Part shown: positions 24,895 through 36,367 of the stretch, one piece after another
Layout of the letters: the number at the start of each line of letters is the position of its first letter
Numbering within the stretch: the first letter of the stretch is position 1
NCBI GenBank assembly: GCA_949361645.1
Contig: OX442429.1
Coordinates: 456,501-520,500 of the forward strand
Direction: 5' to 3'
DNA: 64,000 bases
Source of the DNA: Spongilla lacustris
Taxonomy: Eukaryota; Porifera; Demospongiae; Spongillida; Spongillidae
Position numbers and translations under genes: made by a program
Notes under the pieces: generated by a model
Told to the model about the DNA's origin: nothing
Seen by the model: only the letters and a program-made list of their open reading frames with translations
Databases searched by the model: none

Positions 24895-27800
24895 ATGGAA
24901 CAGAAGGCTGGAAATAGAGGATTGCCAATTTGGCACCATTTATGGAGGTATAAACCAGTAGGGAATACTTTCGTGCCACTGGAAAACTCAGTACATACTG
25001 ACCCCTTGCTATGCAGAAGGTTGTCATCAATGCTAGTGTTTATTCCGAACGTAGTAAAAGATGACGTAGACGCGAGTTGCAGAAGGTCTATGGCGCGTCA
25101 GGTAAGATCATAATATCTCTGCCGATTTGCATATGGAGCTTTTTTAATCGACATATCAAGGACTCTGTTAGGCACCACAGGAAACCTTGCATGAGCTCAT
25201 AGGGAATCACATTTCTGAAGTTCATACCCCTCAGAGTTTAGCGCAATCAAAGTGTTGTTCCCTTGTGTTGTACATATACCGGTATTTGGGGATCATGTTT
25301 GACTTGACGTCTTCCCTTTCCCAGTAGAGCAAAGCACTAACCTGCATGACCCTGCATGTGTGATTCCAAATCAGAAGCTGGTCCCCAATGAACCACTTTA
25401 CACAGTAACACATACCAAAGGCTATTGTATATATATGTCTTTACCTTTCCTTGTATGACGTCACGCGCATATAATGTCTACGTACAGTACCTTGGGTCTG
25501 GGAACGATATCCTACGACAGCACACGAATTTTGCACCCGCCGTCGTGCCGGAAACCTTTGTGTCTAGAATTATACGTACAAATGTGTTTGAATATTTTAT
25601 CCATTAGCTAGCTGCAATAACTTTATTATCGATATTGATCACGTGAAGAGTCTGGAATCGGTTTTGGTTTCAGATGGAGATTGTTGATGCGCATATGCAC
25701 TTGTGGACACCCACTACTCACCCTTGGCTTGAAAAGGTTAGGAATGGAGGGCATCCCGCGGGAAAGTTTGGTGAGCAGATATATTTATGTGTAAGCTAAA
25801 AGCATGGGAGTACCCATAATTTATAGCTCCAATCATGACGTACACCTTGGAAGAGTACCTCAAGGATATCCAAGGGTATAACGTCACCCGTGCTATACAC
25901 GTAGAAGCAGTGTGGCCTGGGGACCCTATTGGCGAAACAAAGTAAGTGACGCCCCCGTAAATCTTAGCTCTGCGAAGCTTAGCCCTAGGGAACCACAGGG
26001 GACTCTACCTCGGTGTGCTCAGGGCATGATGTAGTGTAGTCTACGAGGTTATCCAAGTATCCATACTTAGTTATGTTATTATTACCAGGAAGGGTTTGGT
26101 GATTTTAATTTCTATCACACAACAGGTGGTTGAATAGTATTGCTGATCACAGCACTTCAGGAATGCCTCAAGGTATCATGGGGCTGAGAGACAGGCTATG
26201 TTGGGCCTGCAGGTTTTTAAAACTACTGTCCTAAAGTGAATTGAATGGGGGGAATGAGACTGCTGATGATGTTATCCTTGCATGCATCAGCAACAGCACG
26301 TGAGGAGTGTGTGCATGTTGGTATAAGGCAGTATGTACATACTTTAGACTGCAGATCCACCTACATTGTATTCTATAAACTGTGCTCACACTCGCGCACA
26401 CGATGCAGGGATTGTGGGGCAGTGTGACCTTTCTAGGGAGGATGTGGAGGACGTCCTCAGCAGGCACTGCAGCCAGTCCTCTCGCATGAGGGGCATACGC
26501 CACCTCATCAACCACCACCCCACCAAGCCTATCTATAGTGAAGTGGGCCATGACAACTTCCTCACCTCCCCTGAGTGGCTTAGGGGTCTGTCCCTTCTGC
26601 AGAAGTATAATCTCTCCTTTGAACTGCACATCCTGCCCGGCCAGATGATGAAGTAGGTATAGTAATATAGTCCAGGGCTGTCTCCTGCCAGATGTGATGT
26701 GTGTGCAGTTTACATCACAACAAAGTACCAAATGTTAGATATAGACCTGTCTGTATTCCAGGAACTGATGTACATGTAAGGTTTATTTTGGCGGACCTGA
26801 AGCTCAACTGTTTGATTGGTCCCCACTGTGACCTTCCCCGTGTTTGCCTCCCCACTGTGACCAGTTGTACTTATTCATTCCACTGCTGCAAAAGAAATCC
26901 AATTGATTAATACATTCCTGGCTGAAGTTATTAGATCATTATTAAGACTGGCTGAAGTTATTAAAATTTTGGTTGATCATGATTAGGATATGTTAATGGT
27001 TATTAATAACCTTGTCAGCCTAGCTGATAAATACTGCTGATGCAGAAGTGTCCTCCTTTAGGGCCATTGGTGCTGTCAGACAAAACCCAGGGGTCCAGTT
27101 TATTCTAAACCATTGTGGTTTGCCATATGAAAGAGATGAACACACTATGCGCATTTGGCGAGAAGGTGAGCACATGGTGGGTATTATTTGGAGTGTGTGA
27201 TGGTTTGAGGGTTGATGGAGACCAGCCTTTTGGAACATTCTAGAGCTCTATTTGGTTGATAATCGGTTAGACATGTTCCGATGTGAACTAGTGGGTATAT
27301 ATATGGTACAAGACACTATAGTGTTTGGTTTCTTCCTCATCACATGACGGCATCACATGACGGCATCACATGATGACATCACATGACGACATCACATGAC
27401 AACATCACATGACGACATCACATGACAACATCACATGACGACATTACATAGACATAATCCTACACACCGTGAGGCAGGCAGGTTATGACTTGACCTTTAA
27501 ACGATCCTGGTCTGGTACCCAGGCTGTACCTGTAAGTTGTAATGCTTTCACCACAGAGTCAGGAGGCTTGCTGTTACTTTAGTCACTTCCAGCTTGCACT
27601 GAAGTTCTTTTTGTGTGCTTACATGCACGTTTAATGATTAAATTTTTTATTCGCAGTTGATGCTAAATATAGTAGCAGACCCAAACCATTGCAACATCAT
27701 GACATCACATGACATAAAAACAACATTATGTCTCATTTTGTTCCTTTCAAGACTTAAAAAACAAGTGCATTCTTATTTTGTAAGCTATTCATGTCCATCA

Positions 27801-28686
27801 ATAGTTCACACATTTCCCAATGGGAAGAAAGGTTAAAATGTGACTTAGACTATCCTCTGCAGCCCATAAAATACCAGATTATTACTACTTCACAGTGGCT
27901 GCTATATCAAACACTTCCTTCCTGATGCAGGCACCATGGCTCTGGCACAACACCAGAATGTGTTCTGCAAAGTGTCAGGTTTGTTCTCAACAAATCCACA
28001 ATGGACAGCTCAGACAGTGCCTGAAATTGTGAAACCATTGTTGGAAATCTTTGGTATTGACAGGTAGGGAGAGAAGAGAAGGGAGGAGAGTAGTTAGCCA
28101 AACATGCCCAGCTGGGGGTACATGATTTTAATTAATATAGTTATTCATTACTTTCATAAATCAGGATCAGTGGGTATGATTTACTCATGATGTACAGGCT
28201 CTTGGAAAGCTCACCACAGTGAGTGTACCCAGAACCACGCCTCCCAAGAAAGAGATGTTTCATGGTTATCAATAGTTAATGATCCTGGTGATGAATGTTA
28301 GTGAGAACTCAATACTCTTGCTTCTTGTAGCTGGTACATATTGTTCAGGTTACCAATAGCAATATGATTGTCAAAGCTGGACATACAGGAGTGGCAAACA
28401 CACTGTTGATGTGTACACAGGTCTTGTTGCTGGGATGTGAAAAATTAAGAGGGACTCCTCCCCTATTGTGGGGCCCTGTTTTGCCTTTGCTTGGTGGTAT
28501 ACCACGTAATTTGTTTGCTTCTTGGCTCTCAGGTGTGTGTTTGGGAGTAACTTTCCTGTGGACAAGATCAATGGAACATTTCAACAGCAAATGGATGTAT
28601 TTTTTAACATGATGAAGGCGTACTCCCAAGATGAACAGCAGAAGTTCTTTGCCTCCAATGCAAAGAGGTTCTACCGTCTGGAGTAG
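24895..28686 (+). CDS. Amidohydrolase 2 / fuconolactonase-like metal-dependent hydrolase, 8 exons
   Basis: Exons: 24895-25101, 25674-25770, 25827-25941, 26126-26172, 26409-26652, 27062-27165, 27931-28063, 28533-28686; phases agree throughout (366 residues). Exon 2 opens with MEIVDAHMHLWTP, the H-x-H metal-binding strand of TIM-barrel amidohydrolases. Later come a PQGIVGQCDLS strand, FELHILPGQMM (His on strand 4), FILNHCGLP and FGSNFPVDK near the C-terminus, as in the COG3618 family (lactonases and related hydrolases). The substrate is unknown. Exon 1 adds a 69-residue N-terminus without a recognised signal. An ATG four codons before the exon 1 donor (MARQ, then MEIVD) would give a 301-residue protein, nearer the family size, so the start is uncertain. 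AATAAA lies at 28782-28787. It is head-to-head with ATP7. Confidence 0.88.
27338..27445. repeat. Minisatellite, ~13-bp unit x 8 (amidohydrolase intron 6)
   Basis: Unit CATCACATGACGG with variants at the last three bases. Confidence 0.9.
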
Positions 28687-28781
28687 CGTGCACACTTGTG
28701 AGCAAACAGCAACCCTTGATGTGTACTGAGTGGAGCATTTATATGTGTGCATTCCCAGAATGCTAAACCTAAAGGTTGCGC

Positions 28782-28787
28782 AATAAA
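28782..28787 (+). terminator. Polyadenylation signal AATAAA of the amidohydrolase gene
   Basis: Canonical hexamer 96 bp after the stop codon on the coding strand. Confidence 0.65.
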
Positions 28788-28947
28788 AGAGAAAAGAATA
28801 AAGAAGTAGTTGTTCATACACAGAATTTTGTACTGTTCTAAGAAGTGTAGGCATCTGTAGTACAAAAGTATTGAACACAAACTGTATTTAATAACTTTTA
28901 AATCATGTGTACACATACTTTAACAGAGCACACAATCCTTTATACCA

Positions 28948-29083
28948 GCTATCTCATCCAGTACTTCCACACCAAAGCCTAGGTCCTTCACCTCCTCAGC
29001 CAGTCTATCAGGGTTGGTCTCCTTTGGGTTGTAGGATAACTCTGCCTTCTCTGCTAGAAGAGCCACTGCAATGGAGAGGACAC
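28948..29083 (-). pseudogene. Duplicated ATP7 exon 4 (half of metal-binding domain 4)
   Basis: This minus-strand block repeats ATP7 exon 4 (20175-20009) from its splice acceptor at 29083/29084, through SIAVALLAEKAELSYNPKET, to VEVLDEIAG. Only two mismatches are apparent in about 136 bp. Flanking intron sequence beyond the acceptor (CTGCCCCCAG) is copied as well. The 3' part is lost and replaced by a chance GTATAA donor-like site. Scattered further likeness in 29140-29290 to the 20350-20800 region suggests the copy once included exon 3. It lies 4.2 kb upstream of the ATP7 start codon in the same orientation. An isolated half domain is not a gene, but inclusion in some ATP7 transcript cannot be excluded. 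Confidence 0.85.
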
Positions 29084-29096
29084 CTGGGGGCAGGGG

Positions 29097-29988
29097 GAGG
29101 GAAGAGGAGGGAGGGAGGGAGAGGAGGGAATTACCTTTGAGCACCAGCCAGTTGTGAGTATTCATTAAGTTATGTATCAAATTGCATTCATTACTGTGTT
29201 GCCAAGACGACCTCACGTTATGTTCAGGTGCATTGTGCAAGGCATGGAATCTGTTGATTGTACTGTGAGGGTGTAATGTGTGAGTGTAACATGTGGGGTG
29301 TAACATGTAGGGTGTAATGTGGGGGGTAACGTACGGTGTAATGTGTGGGGTGTAACATGTAGGGTGAGCAGTGTAGCTCATGTTTTGTTTTTATTTAGTT
29401 ATAGTATTGTGCAATAATTTAGTTCTTAGATTTTATTCTCATGGTAGTTCTAGTTTAGTTGAGTTTAGTTTCACTTGTCTGGCATCATGATTTTAAAAAT
29501 TGGCAAATTACAAAAGAATAAAAAAACGAGTTACTGATATTAATAACTGCTCAGTTATGCATATAGAAGGTTGCTATTTGAGCTTCTGAAACACTCGCAT
29601 TTCAAGAGACTTAGTCATCAACCCATTCTTAGTTCTCCACACAAAGAAAAAATTCGCTCAACAAAAGCTTTGCTGGTAAGTGCTGCAACAAGATTCATAC
29701 CAACCTTGACCAACTTTGTGTAATAAGGTTGTAATGACAAGCCGATATTCCAATAAAAGGTGCAGTCATTCCTCTCTTAGTCCAGATGTCCAAAGGTATT
29801 ATCTTCGTTGCTAGAGCAGTGTTTTGTTTCGAAATGGTCTGTGCATTCCTGTAGTAAGTTATTAATGTGCTGAATCCCAGGCAATTTGAACATAGGCTCA
29901 AAAGGTTTCAAAAATCTGGATCTATCACAAGTCTACTTGGTTGTCAAGATTGGCAAAACAAATGATACCTGCAGTATAATACTATGCC
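29097..29988. other. Intergenic region without recognised gene
   Basis: A G/A-rich tract next to the duplicated ATP7 exon, several TGTAAC/GGGTGTAAYGTG repeats (29265-29365), then A/T-rich sequence. Short ORFs here have no recognisable motif. Confidence 0.6.
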
Positions 29989-30833
29989 CCTCCTGCCCCT
30001 CTAAGTACTGTACCTCCTGCCCCTCTAAGTACTGCACCTCCTGCCCCTCTAAGTACTGCACCTCCTGCCCCTCTAAGTACTGTACCTCCTGCCGCTCTAA
30101 GTACTGCACCTCCTGCCCCTCTAAGTACTGCACCTCCTGCCCCTCTAAGTACTGTACCTCCTGCCGCTCTAAGTACTGCACCTCCTGCCCCTCTAAGTAC
30201 TGCACCTCCTGCCCCTCTAAGTACTGCACCTCCTGCCCCTCTAAGTACTGCACCTCCTGCCCCTCTAAGTACTGCACCTCCTGCCCCTCTAAGTACTGCA
30301 CCTCCTGCCCCTCTAAGTACTGCACCTCCTGCCCCTCTAAGTACTGTACCTCCTGCCCCTCTAAGTACTGCACCTCCTGCCCCTCTAAGTACTGCACCTC
30401 CTGCACCTCTAAGTACTGTACCTCCTGCCCCTCTAAGTACTGTACCTCCTGCCCCTCTAAGTACTGTACCTCCTGCCCCTCTAAGTACTGCACCTCCTGC
30501 CCCTCTAAGTACTGCACCTCCTGCCCCTCTAAGTACTGCACCTCCTGCCCCTCTAAGTACTGCACCTCCTGCCCCTCTAAGTACTGCACCTCCTGCCCCT
30601 CTAAGTACTGCACCTCCTGCCCCTCTAAGTACTGCACCTCCTGCCCCTCTAAGTACTGCACCTCCTGCCCCTCTAAGTACTGCACCTCCTGCCCCTCTAA
30701 GTACTGCACCTCCTGCCCCTCTAAGTACTGCACCTCCTGCCCCTCTAAGTACTGCACCTCCTGCCCCTCTAAGTACTGCACCTCCTGCCCCTCTAAGTAC
30801 TGCACCTCCTGCCCCTCTAAGTACTGCACCTCC
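29989..30833. repeat. Minisatellite, 24-bp unit x ~35
   Basis: Unit TGCCCCTCTAAGTACTGCAC followed by CTCC, with rare variants (GCCGCTC, TGTACC). Open in both plus- and minus-strand frames because 24 is divisible by 3. No start context or splice signals support a protein. Confidence 0.96.
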
Positions 30834-30839
30834 TAACAC

Positions 30840-31563
30840 AAACATGATTCTTAAAATCTCTAGTGGCAAACTGACGACAGACCATATCTGAAGCAATATG
30901 ATAGCTTGGTTAGGTGACTGGTATTGCAGAGAGTCTTCTGTTGGCTGTATGCTGTTGTGCTGTATGGTTAGTTGTAATGTGAACCCTTCTCAGAACTACT
31001 GTTGACACCAATCCAACTCTGGCCTTCTTGGAAACTGTAAAAGATATACTCTCCATATGGATAGCTCTTTGATTACAAAACATAAAGACCACACATACAC
31101 ATTCATGACTCATCCCCAGACCTTTTACTTGATAAATAGGTGTTGCTATGGTCTGACCAGACTTGGCACTTCACTTTTCCTCTCCAGACCTTACAATGTA
31201 AAGTGACCACACCATATCAATGTGTGATTTTATTAGTTCCCAGGAAGTTAAGGAAATGGAAGGGAAACAGAAGTTATGTACAGCTGTTGGACAGCTCTGT
31301 GTAATTAAGGTAGCACTTGAACCTCTTAGTAGTGCTACTAGAACACTAGAGCACTTCTTTAGCTTCCATTTGACCACTACTTCACAATTTGGTATCTTAA
31401 AATTCAGATATTCGTCAGTGCATGAAAGTTGATTTATGATAACTATAGTTTGTTGCTTCCTCTCCTTATCAGATGAGCCACCCACAAGGGTCCACAGCTG
31501 TCATGGTGACCTGTCCACCACACCCCTCACCCCATTAGTGATAAGTCCAGGGCATGTTGCTGA
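30840..31563. other. Intergenic region without recognised gene
   Basis: No coding or repeat structure recognised beyond short uninformative ORFs on both strands. Confidence 0.5.
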
Positions 31564-32406
31564 ATACCAGATTATTACTACTTCACAGTGGCTGCTAGAT
31601 CAAACACTTCCTTCTTGATGCAGGCACCATGGCTCTGGCACAACACCAGAATGTGTTCTGCAAAGTGTCAGGTTTGTTCTCAACAAATCCACAATGGACA
31701 GCTCAGACAGTGCCTGAAATTGTGAAACCATTGTTGGAAATCTTTGGTATTGACAGGTAGGGAGAGAAGAGAAGGGAGGAGTGTAGGTAGCCAAACATGC
31801 CCAGCTGGGGGGGACATGATTTTAATTAATATAGTTATTCATTACTTTCATAAATCAGGATCAGTGGGTATGACTTACATAAACATGTACAGGCTCTTGG
31901 AAAGCTCACCACAGTGCATGAGTGTACCCAGAACCACGCCTCCCAAGAAAGAGATGTTTCATGGTTATGAATAGTTAATGATCCTGGTGATGAATGTTAG
32001 TGAGAACTCAATACTCTTGCTTCTTGTAGCTGGTACATATTGTTCAGGTTACCAATAGCAATATGATTGTCAAAGCTGGACATACAGGAATGGCAAACAC
32101 ACTGTTGATGTGTACACAGGTCTTGTTGCCGGGATGTGAAAAATTAAGAGGGACCCCTCCCCTATCGTGGGGCCCTGTTTTGCCTTTGCTTGGTGGTATA
32201 CCACGTTATCTGTTTGCTTCTCGGCTCTTAGGTGTGTGTTTGGGAGTAACTTTCCTGTGGACAAGATCAATGGAACATTTCAACAGCAAATGGATGTATT
32301 TTTTTAACATGATGAAGGCGTACTCCCAAGATGAACAGCAGAAGTTCTTTGCCTTCAATGCAAAGAGATTCTACTGTCTGGATTAGCATGTACATTTGTG
32401 AGCAAA
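31564..32406 (+). pseudogene. Broken duplicate of the last two amidohydrolase exons
   Basis: About 840 bp closely matches 27871-28706, including exon 7 (copy 31624-31756), the intervening intron and exon 8 (copy 32232-32386) with their splice sites. In exon 8 a T run has 7 instead of 6 bases (near 32300), so the copied exon is 155 rather than 154 bp. The frame then hits TAA directly after MDVFF. Exons 1-6 are missing. It is therefore a non-functional partial duplicate, 3.7 kb downstream of its source. The high identity, introns included, indicates a recent DNA-level duplication and not retroposition. Confidence 0.88.
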
Positions 32407-32651
32407 AAATACATGTAGCTGTATCAACCTGCCAAAATAAACATGAGATTATATATTGACATAGATCTATATATAGGTTTGCGTAGACGTATTTGAGACT
32501 CGAGGCAGAACTTACTAAGGGTTGGAAGCCTGATGTGTACGTGTGCATTCCTAGAACGCTAAACGAGATTTCAAAAATAAATTTATAATAAAAATTTTGA
32601 TCGCCTACGCAGAATTTAGTACTTGTTCTGGGAACCGCGGGAATCCAGATC

Positions 32652-32659
32652 TATATAAA
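32652..32659 (+). promoter_or_regulatory. TATA box of the DUF7918-like gene
   Basis: TATATAAA lies 56 bp before the ATG at 32715, a plausible core promoter with a very short 5' UTR. Confidence 0.6.
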
Positions 32660-32714
32660 GAATTGTGTTGGGTGCTAGTACCAGTCACTTTTCAAGTACG
32701 ATACCATAGCATAA

Positions 32715-33643
32715 ATGCCTACGGACGGCAAATTTGGATTTAGTGTGCTGGTAGCTGGTCAACCTATGCCGGAGTATTCGAAAGATGGCAAAGTATATGT
32801 TGAAAGCGACCTGTATACGCCCGCTAGTTACTTTCAGGAAGTGGAAGAGTTCGCGAATGGCGAGCGGGAGGTCCAGCGTACTCCCGTCACCCCATACAAG
32901 CTGTTAATACATCTCGGCCCATTGTGCGATACATCAGCCATATTTGTTTATGTCGACGGTGTCCAAGTAGCGAGGTTCGTGATGGAAAAGAACCAAACAA
33001 AGTAAGCTTTCGAGTTGAACATCCGGCCAGGGTGGTTTATAATGTCGTGTTCGTTCGCTTGTAGAGTGCTGAAAGGCTTTGAAGAGAAAACTGGTATCAG
33101 AGAATTCTTGTTTGCTCTACCAAAGCTTGAGGTACGTACGTCGGCCCGATACGACTCGAGCAGTCAGCTGATATACCATGCATGTTTTCATCTTTCCTTA
33201 CACAGTCGGAAGGGACTATAGACAAGAGGAGATCACACGTGGGAACTATTGAAGTGTTAAGACACGAGGGAAGTTTCGTCAAAGAAGAATACAGGCCGAT
33301 CTCCGAGGTGACCTTCAGCCAGGCCAGCAAGGCGAATGCTCGCGACGTGACTGGCGGGAAATATACCATGTCTACCACTAAGAAGGGCAGGTTCATCCAT
33401 CGTAGCAAACCCTACGCTGTTCAGCTGAAAACGCTGTGGAAAATAGGCCGCGAGAGTGGGCGGCTATCAGTTCATTACAGAATGCCACACTGTTTGAGGG
33501 AAATGGATATTGAACTAAAAACAGTTGACTGGTCTAAAGTGTTGAATGGTGCAAAGGATGCGGACGCCAAACAGCCTGCCAAAGAACACACAACCACAGA
33601 GTGTGATGGCAGGGTCTATACTGCTGCACTGCTGATAGCATAA
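32715..33643 (+). CDS. Uncharacterised protein resembling DUF7918, 3 exons
   Basis: Exons 32715-33001, 33065-33131 and 33206-33643, joined by GT-AG introns of 63 and 74 bp in matching phase, give 263 residues. The N-terminal half is beta-rich (FGFSVLVAGQPMPEY..., AIFVYVDGVQVARFVM). The middle has VGTIEVLRHE and a segment near YRPISEVTFSQAS. The C-terminal part has LSVHYRMPHCLREMDIEL. The order 'xxVDGxxV ... GxIxVxxxR ... F-Y-R-P' resembles the DUF7918 family, best known from fungi, of unknown function. No signal peptide or transmembrane helix. The tail is hydrophilic and Lys/Glu-rich. The family link is from memory of motif order and is tentative; the gene structure itself is firm. Confidence 0.7.
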
Positions 33644-34018
33644 CCGCCAGCCCTTCGCAATTTGTGTGCACCTCTTTTCAACCTTGCCAGTTCTGTTGTG
33701 GCTTCTCTGTGTTTACTGCTGTTTATTTATTGATAAGATTTGATAATTATGTAGCTGGGGATGGGAGGGAGGGTGTGTGTACATGTGTGCGCAACAAAGT
33801 TTACAGTCTGTAACAGAATGTGCCCGACCGTTTATACGGAGCAGGGAATAAGGCATATTCATTGGCAATTTTAGTGGCAACTTGTGTACGCGATGAGTTA
33901 CATTTGGGATAAAATCTAATCAAAATTTTTATTGTACAAGTGCTCCACTTCTAGCTGTAATAACATGCCGAAGGCATGTTAACATCAGGAGATAGTTAGG
34001 GCTTTAGGGTTAGGGTTG
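33644..34018. other. Intergenic region
   Basis: 3' flank of the preceding gene. It ends in two telomere-like GGGTTA repeats (34004-34017), too few to mean a telomere. No gene seen. Confidence 0.5.
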
Positions 34019-34190
34019 CAAGGCGCGAAGCGCCGCCGATGCCGACTCCGAATCCGGGGTCAAATTGCACCCGCGGTGCTGTCCAGACACTCTTCATTGA
34101 AAAAACACCGCCTCGTCCCGAGTCCGCTTCGCGGACGAGGCGCCTTCGGCGCCGTACTGCGCGCTTCGCGCGCTATACTCACTCGCCTAA
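34019..34190. repeat. Cluster of GC-rich mini-hairpins
   Basis: At least four short perfect palindromes with tiny loops occur in 170 bp: GGCGCGAAGCGCC (~34021), GTCCGCTTCGCGGAC (~34121), GGCGCCTTCGGCGCC (~34139) and GCGCGCTTCGCGCGC (~34158). All share a central TTC/GAA-type loop. Their regular form contrasts with the A/T-rich surroundings. No coding content. Confidence 0.8.
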
Positions 34191-34255
34191 TGCTTATAAA
34201 CGAGACCTGATACAGACCTGATACAGGCCCACGTACTCGATATATATATATATAT

Positions 34256-35073
34256 GGGACAGTTTCCGCGAAAATGTCCGAGTTTTATAACATTATAATC
34301 TTATAAAAATACTTCTTGTTTGAATCGCTATATCTTCCGAACGCTAAACGCTATCGACTTCCTATTTTCGAAAGTTCATATTACACCATTTTTCTATGAT
34401 AAATTACATTTTGGAGTCTTGCACTTGCTCCATGCCAGTATTGCAACGTTCGATACCCGACCAGGTTCAAACCCGCCATAACTTTAGGTAGGAGTAATCA
34501 AATCGCTTCAAATTCGGTTTGTAGGTACAGAGGTCCAATACTTATCGATTTGTTCTGTTCGTTAATTTTTATGCCATCCGTTACGGAGATACAGTTGAAC
34601 AAACTACGTCCACTTTATCCCGCTCGATTCGCGCCAATGATTTTGGCAAATCGCGTCCCGCTCAATGTATGGGGAGGCGGGTGTTATATCATAGGCGCGA
34701 AACGAGCGGGAAAAAGTGCACGTAGTTTGTTCAACTGTATCTCCGTAACGGATGGCATAAAAATTAGCGAACAGTACAAATCGATAGGTATAGGACCTCT
34801 GTACCTACAAACCAAATTTGAAGCAATTTGATTACTCCTACCCAAAGTTATGACGGGTTTGAACCCGGTCGGGTATCGAACGTTGCAATACTGGCATGGA
34901 GCAAGTGCAAGACTCCAAAATGTAATTTATCATAGCGAAATGGTGTAGCATGAACTTTTGAAAATAAAAAGTCGATACCGTTTAGCGTTCGGAAGATATA
35001 GCGACTCAAACAAGAAGCATTTTTATAAGATTATAATGATATAAAACTCGGACATTTTCGCGGAAACTGTCCC
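34256..35073. mobile_element. 818-bp near-palindromic foldback element
   Basis: Termini GGGACAGTTTCCGCGAAAAT (34256) and its complement ending at 35073 continue as inverted arms of about 380 bp each, with only scattered mismatches and a short central spacer near 34640-34690. The insertion lies in a (TA)n tract, with AT-rich target sequence on both sides. The arms carry no transposase. It is a long-TIR MITE or foldback element. The 93-codon ORF across its centre is a by-product. Confidence 0.88.
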
Positions 35074-35914
35074 ATATACATATTAGCACAGGACAAATGA
35101 ATGCATATAACCGTTCTATGGCACAGTGTTTGCAGTTTGCTGATACTGAAGATAGATTTGTTTATACTTCAAATGGAATACATCAAGTACTGTATTTGTC
35201 TGTAAATGGGACAATGTTTTCCATTCGCTATAGTTTCGTATTCATTTTTTAAGGTCGCCGCCATTGTTGTGATTTTCTAAGAATCACAAGGGGCATATCT
35301 CGTTATGCACCACAGGAATCCAAGGCAACACCTCATCAGGCACATTCCTACAACTGACCCAACCTGTAATTAAGTGACAGATTGATAAAAGCATACCTAC
35401 ATGCTTGTGTCCTTTCATAAGCTCTATGATGAGTTCATATCACATGGCAATGAATATTTCTGAAGCTTCCTAGCTAACACTCCCTCCTTCCCCACACATC
35501 TCCACCCTCTCCTCAACCTTAATCACTCAACCTCCTCCAGCTATAGCACATACCTCCTCCAGCTATAGTACACACCTGATGCATTGTCTGCAAATGATGA
35601 AACATAGACTAATGGTTCCATGAACTGTGGAAGCCTTAGGATTACAGGAATGAGTAAGTGATTCTAAGTGACCAAATATGGAACCAAAGGAACAAGGGAA
35701 CCAAGGGAACCAAGCAGTGTTACCTGATGTCTGTACTGATTGTGGTCAGCCACCTTGTCTTGCAGTTGCCATAGCTGTGCCCAATGTATGGTACATGGGC
35801 GTGGAGGTGGGGCAGTGTTGTAAAGGAATCTTGTCAATGACCACTCCTTGATGTGTACAGAATATTGCTACATCGAAAAGATGCCACCCCACATGGCAGC
35901 AATGCAATGTGGCC
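35074..35914. other. Intergenic region without recognised gene
   Basis: A/T-rich single-copy-looking sequence. CTCCAGCTATAGYACAYACC is tandemly duplicated near 35537-35575. No gene or RNA recognised. Confidence 0.5.
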
Positions 35915-36192
35915 ACTTTTGGTCCTTGTGGGTCACTTTTGGTCCTTGTGTGGTCACCTTTGGTCCTTGTGTGGCCACCTTTGGTCCTTGTGTGGCCACC
36001 TTTGGTCCTTGTGTGGTCACCTTTGGTCCTTGTGTGGTCACCTTTGGTCCTTGTGTGGTCACCTTTGGTCCTTGTGTGGTCACCTTTGGTCCTTGTGTGG
36101 TCAACTTTGGTCCTTGTGTGGTCACCTTTGGTCCTTGTGTGGTCACATTTGGTCCTTGTGTGGTCACATTTGGTCCTTGTGTGGTCACCTTT
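35915..36192. repeat. Minisatellite, 21-bp unit x ~13
   Basis: Unit GTGGTCACCTTTGGTCCTTG plus T. The multiple-of-3 length creates ORFs in several frames (FGPCVVT, WSPLVLV), judged artefacts. Confidence 0.95.
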
Positions 36193-36215
36193 GCTCATTT
36201 GTATTGGCAATTACT

Positions 36216-36367
36216 GAGATTTGTAGACAGTAAAAAGCAAGGAATTAACAAGGGATTACAATTTATACTAACTTTCATTAATATATAAATAGCAATTTCT
36301 AGATTTGCATAATAAAAGTATAATTTCTGTAATCCCTTGTTTCCTTGCTTTGCTGTCTACAAATTCT
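36216..36367. mobile_element. Small inverted-repeat MITE
   Basis: AGATTTGTAGACAGTAAAAA with GCAAGGAATTAACAAGGGAT on the left reappears, complemented and slightly diverged, as ATCCCTTGTTTCCTTGCTTT with GCTGTCTACAAATTCT on the right. A 60-bp A/T-rich loop lies between. Confidence 0.75.

Noticed and set aside
24895..25101. Separate small gene upstream of the amidohydrolase
   Set aside because: It ends at a GTAAGA donor whose phase joins exactly to the amidohydrolase exon at 25674, so it is best read as exon 1 (coding or partly 5' UTR).
29886..30896. Cys-rich (CTSCPSKY)n protein, plus two minus-strand repeat ORFs
   Set aside because: The frame is open in three registers only because the 24-bp unit has no stop. 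No splice or promoter context supports a gene.
34004..34017. Telomere-like GGGTTA repeats
   Set aside because: Only two copies, internal to ordinary sequence with genes on both sides. A similar chance pair occurs near 23036.
34550..34831. 93-codon ORF
   Set aside because: It spans the centre of the palindromic element, and its ends are complements of each other.
35746..36288. ORFs reading TKGDHTR or FGPCVVT repeats
   Set aside because: Translation of a 21-bp minisatellite on both strands.
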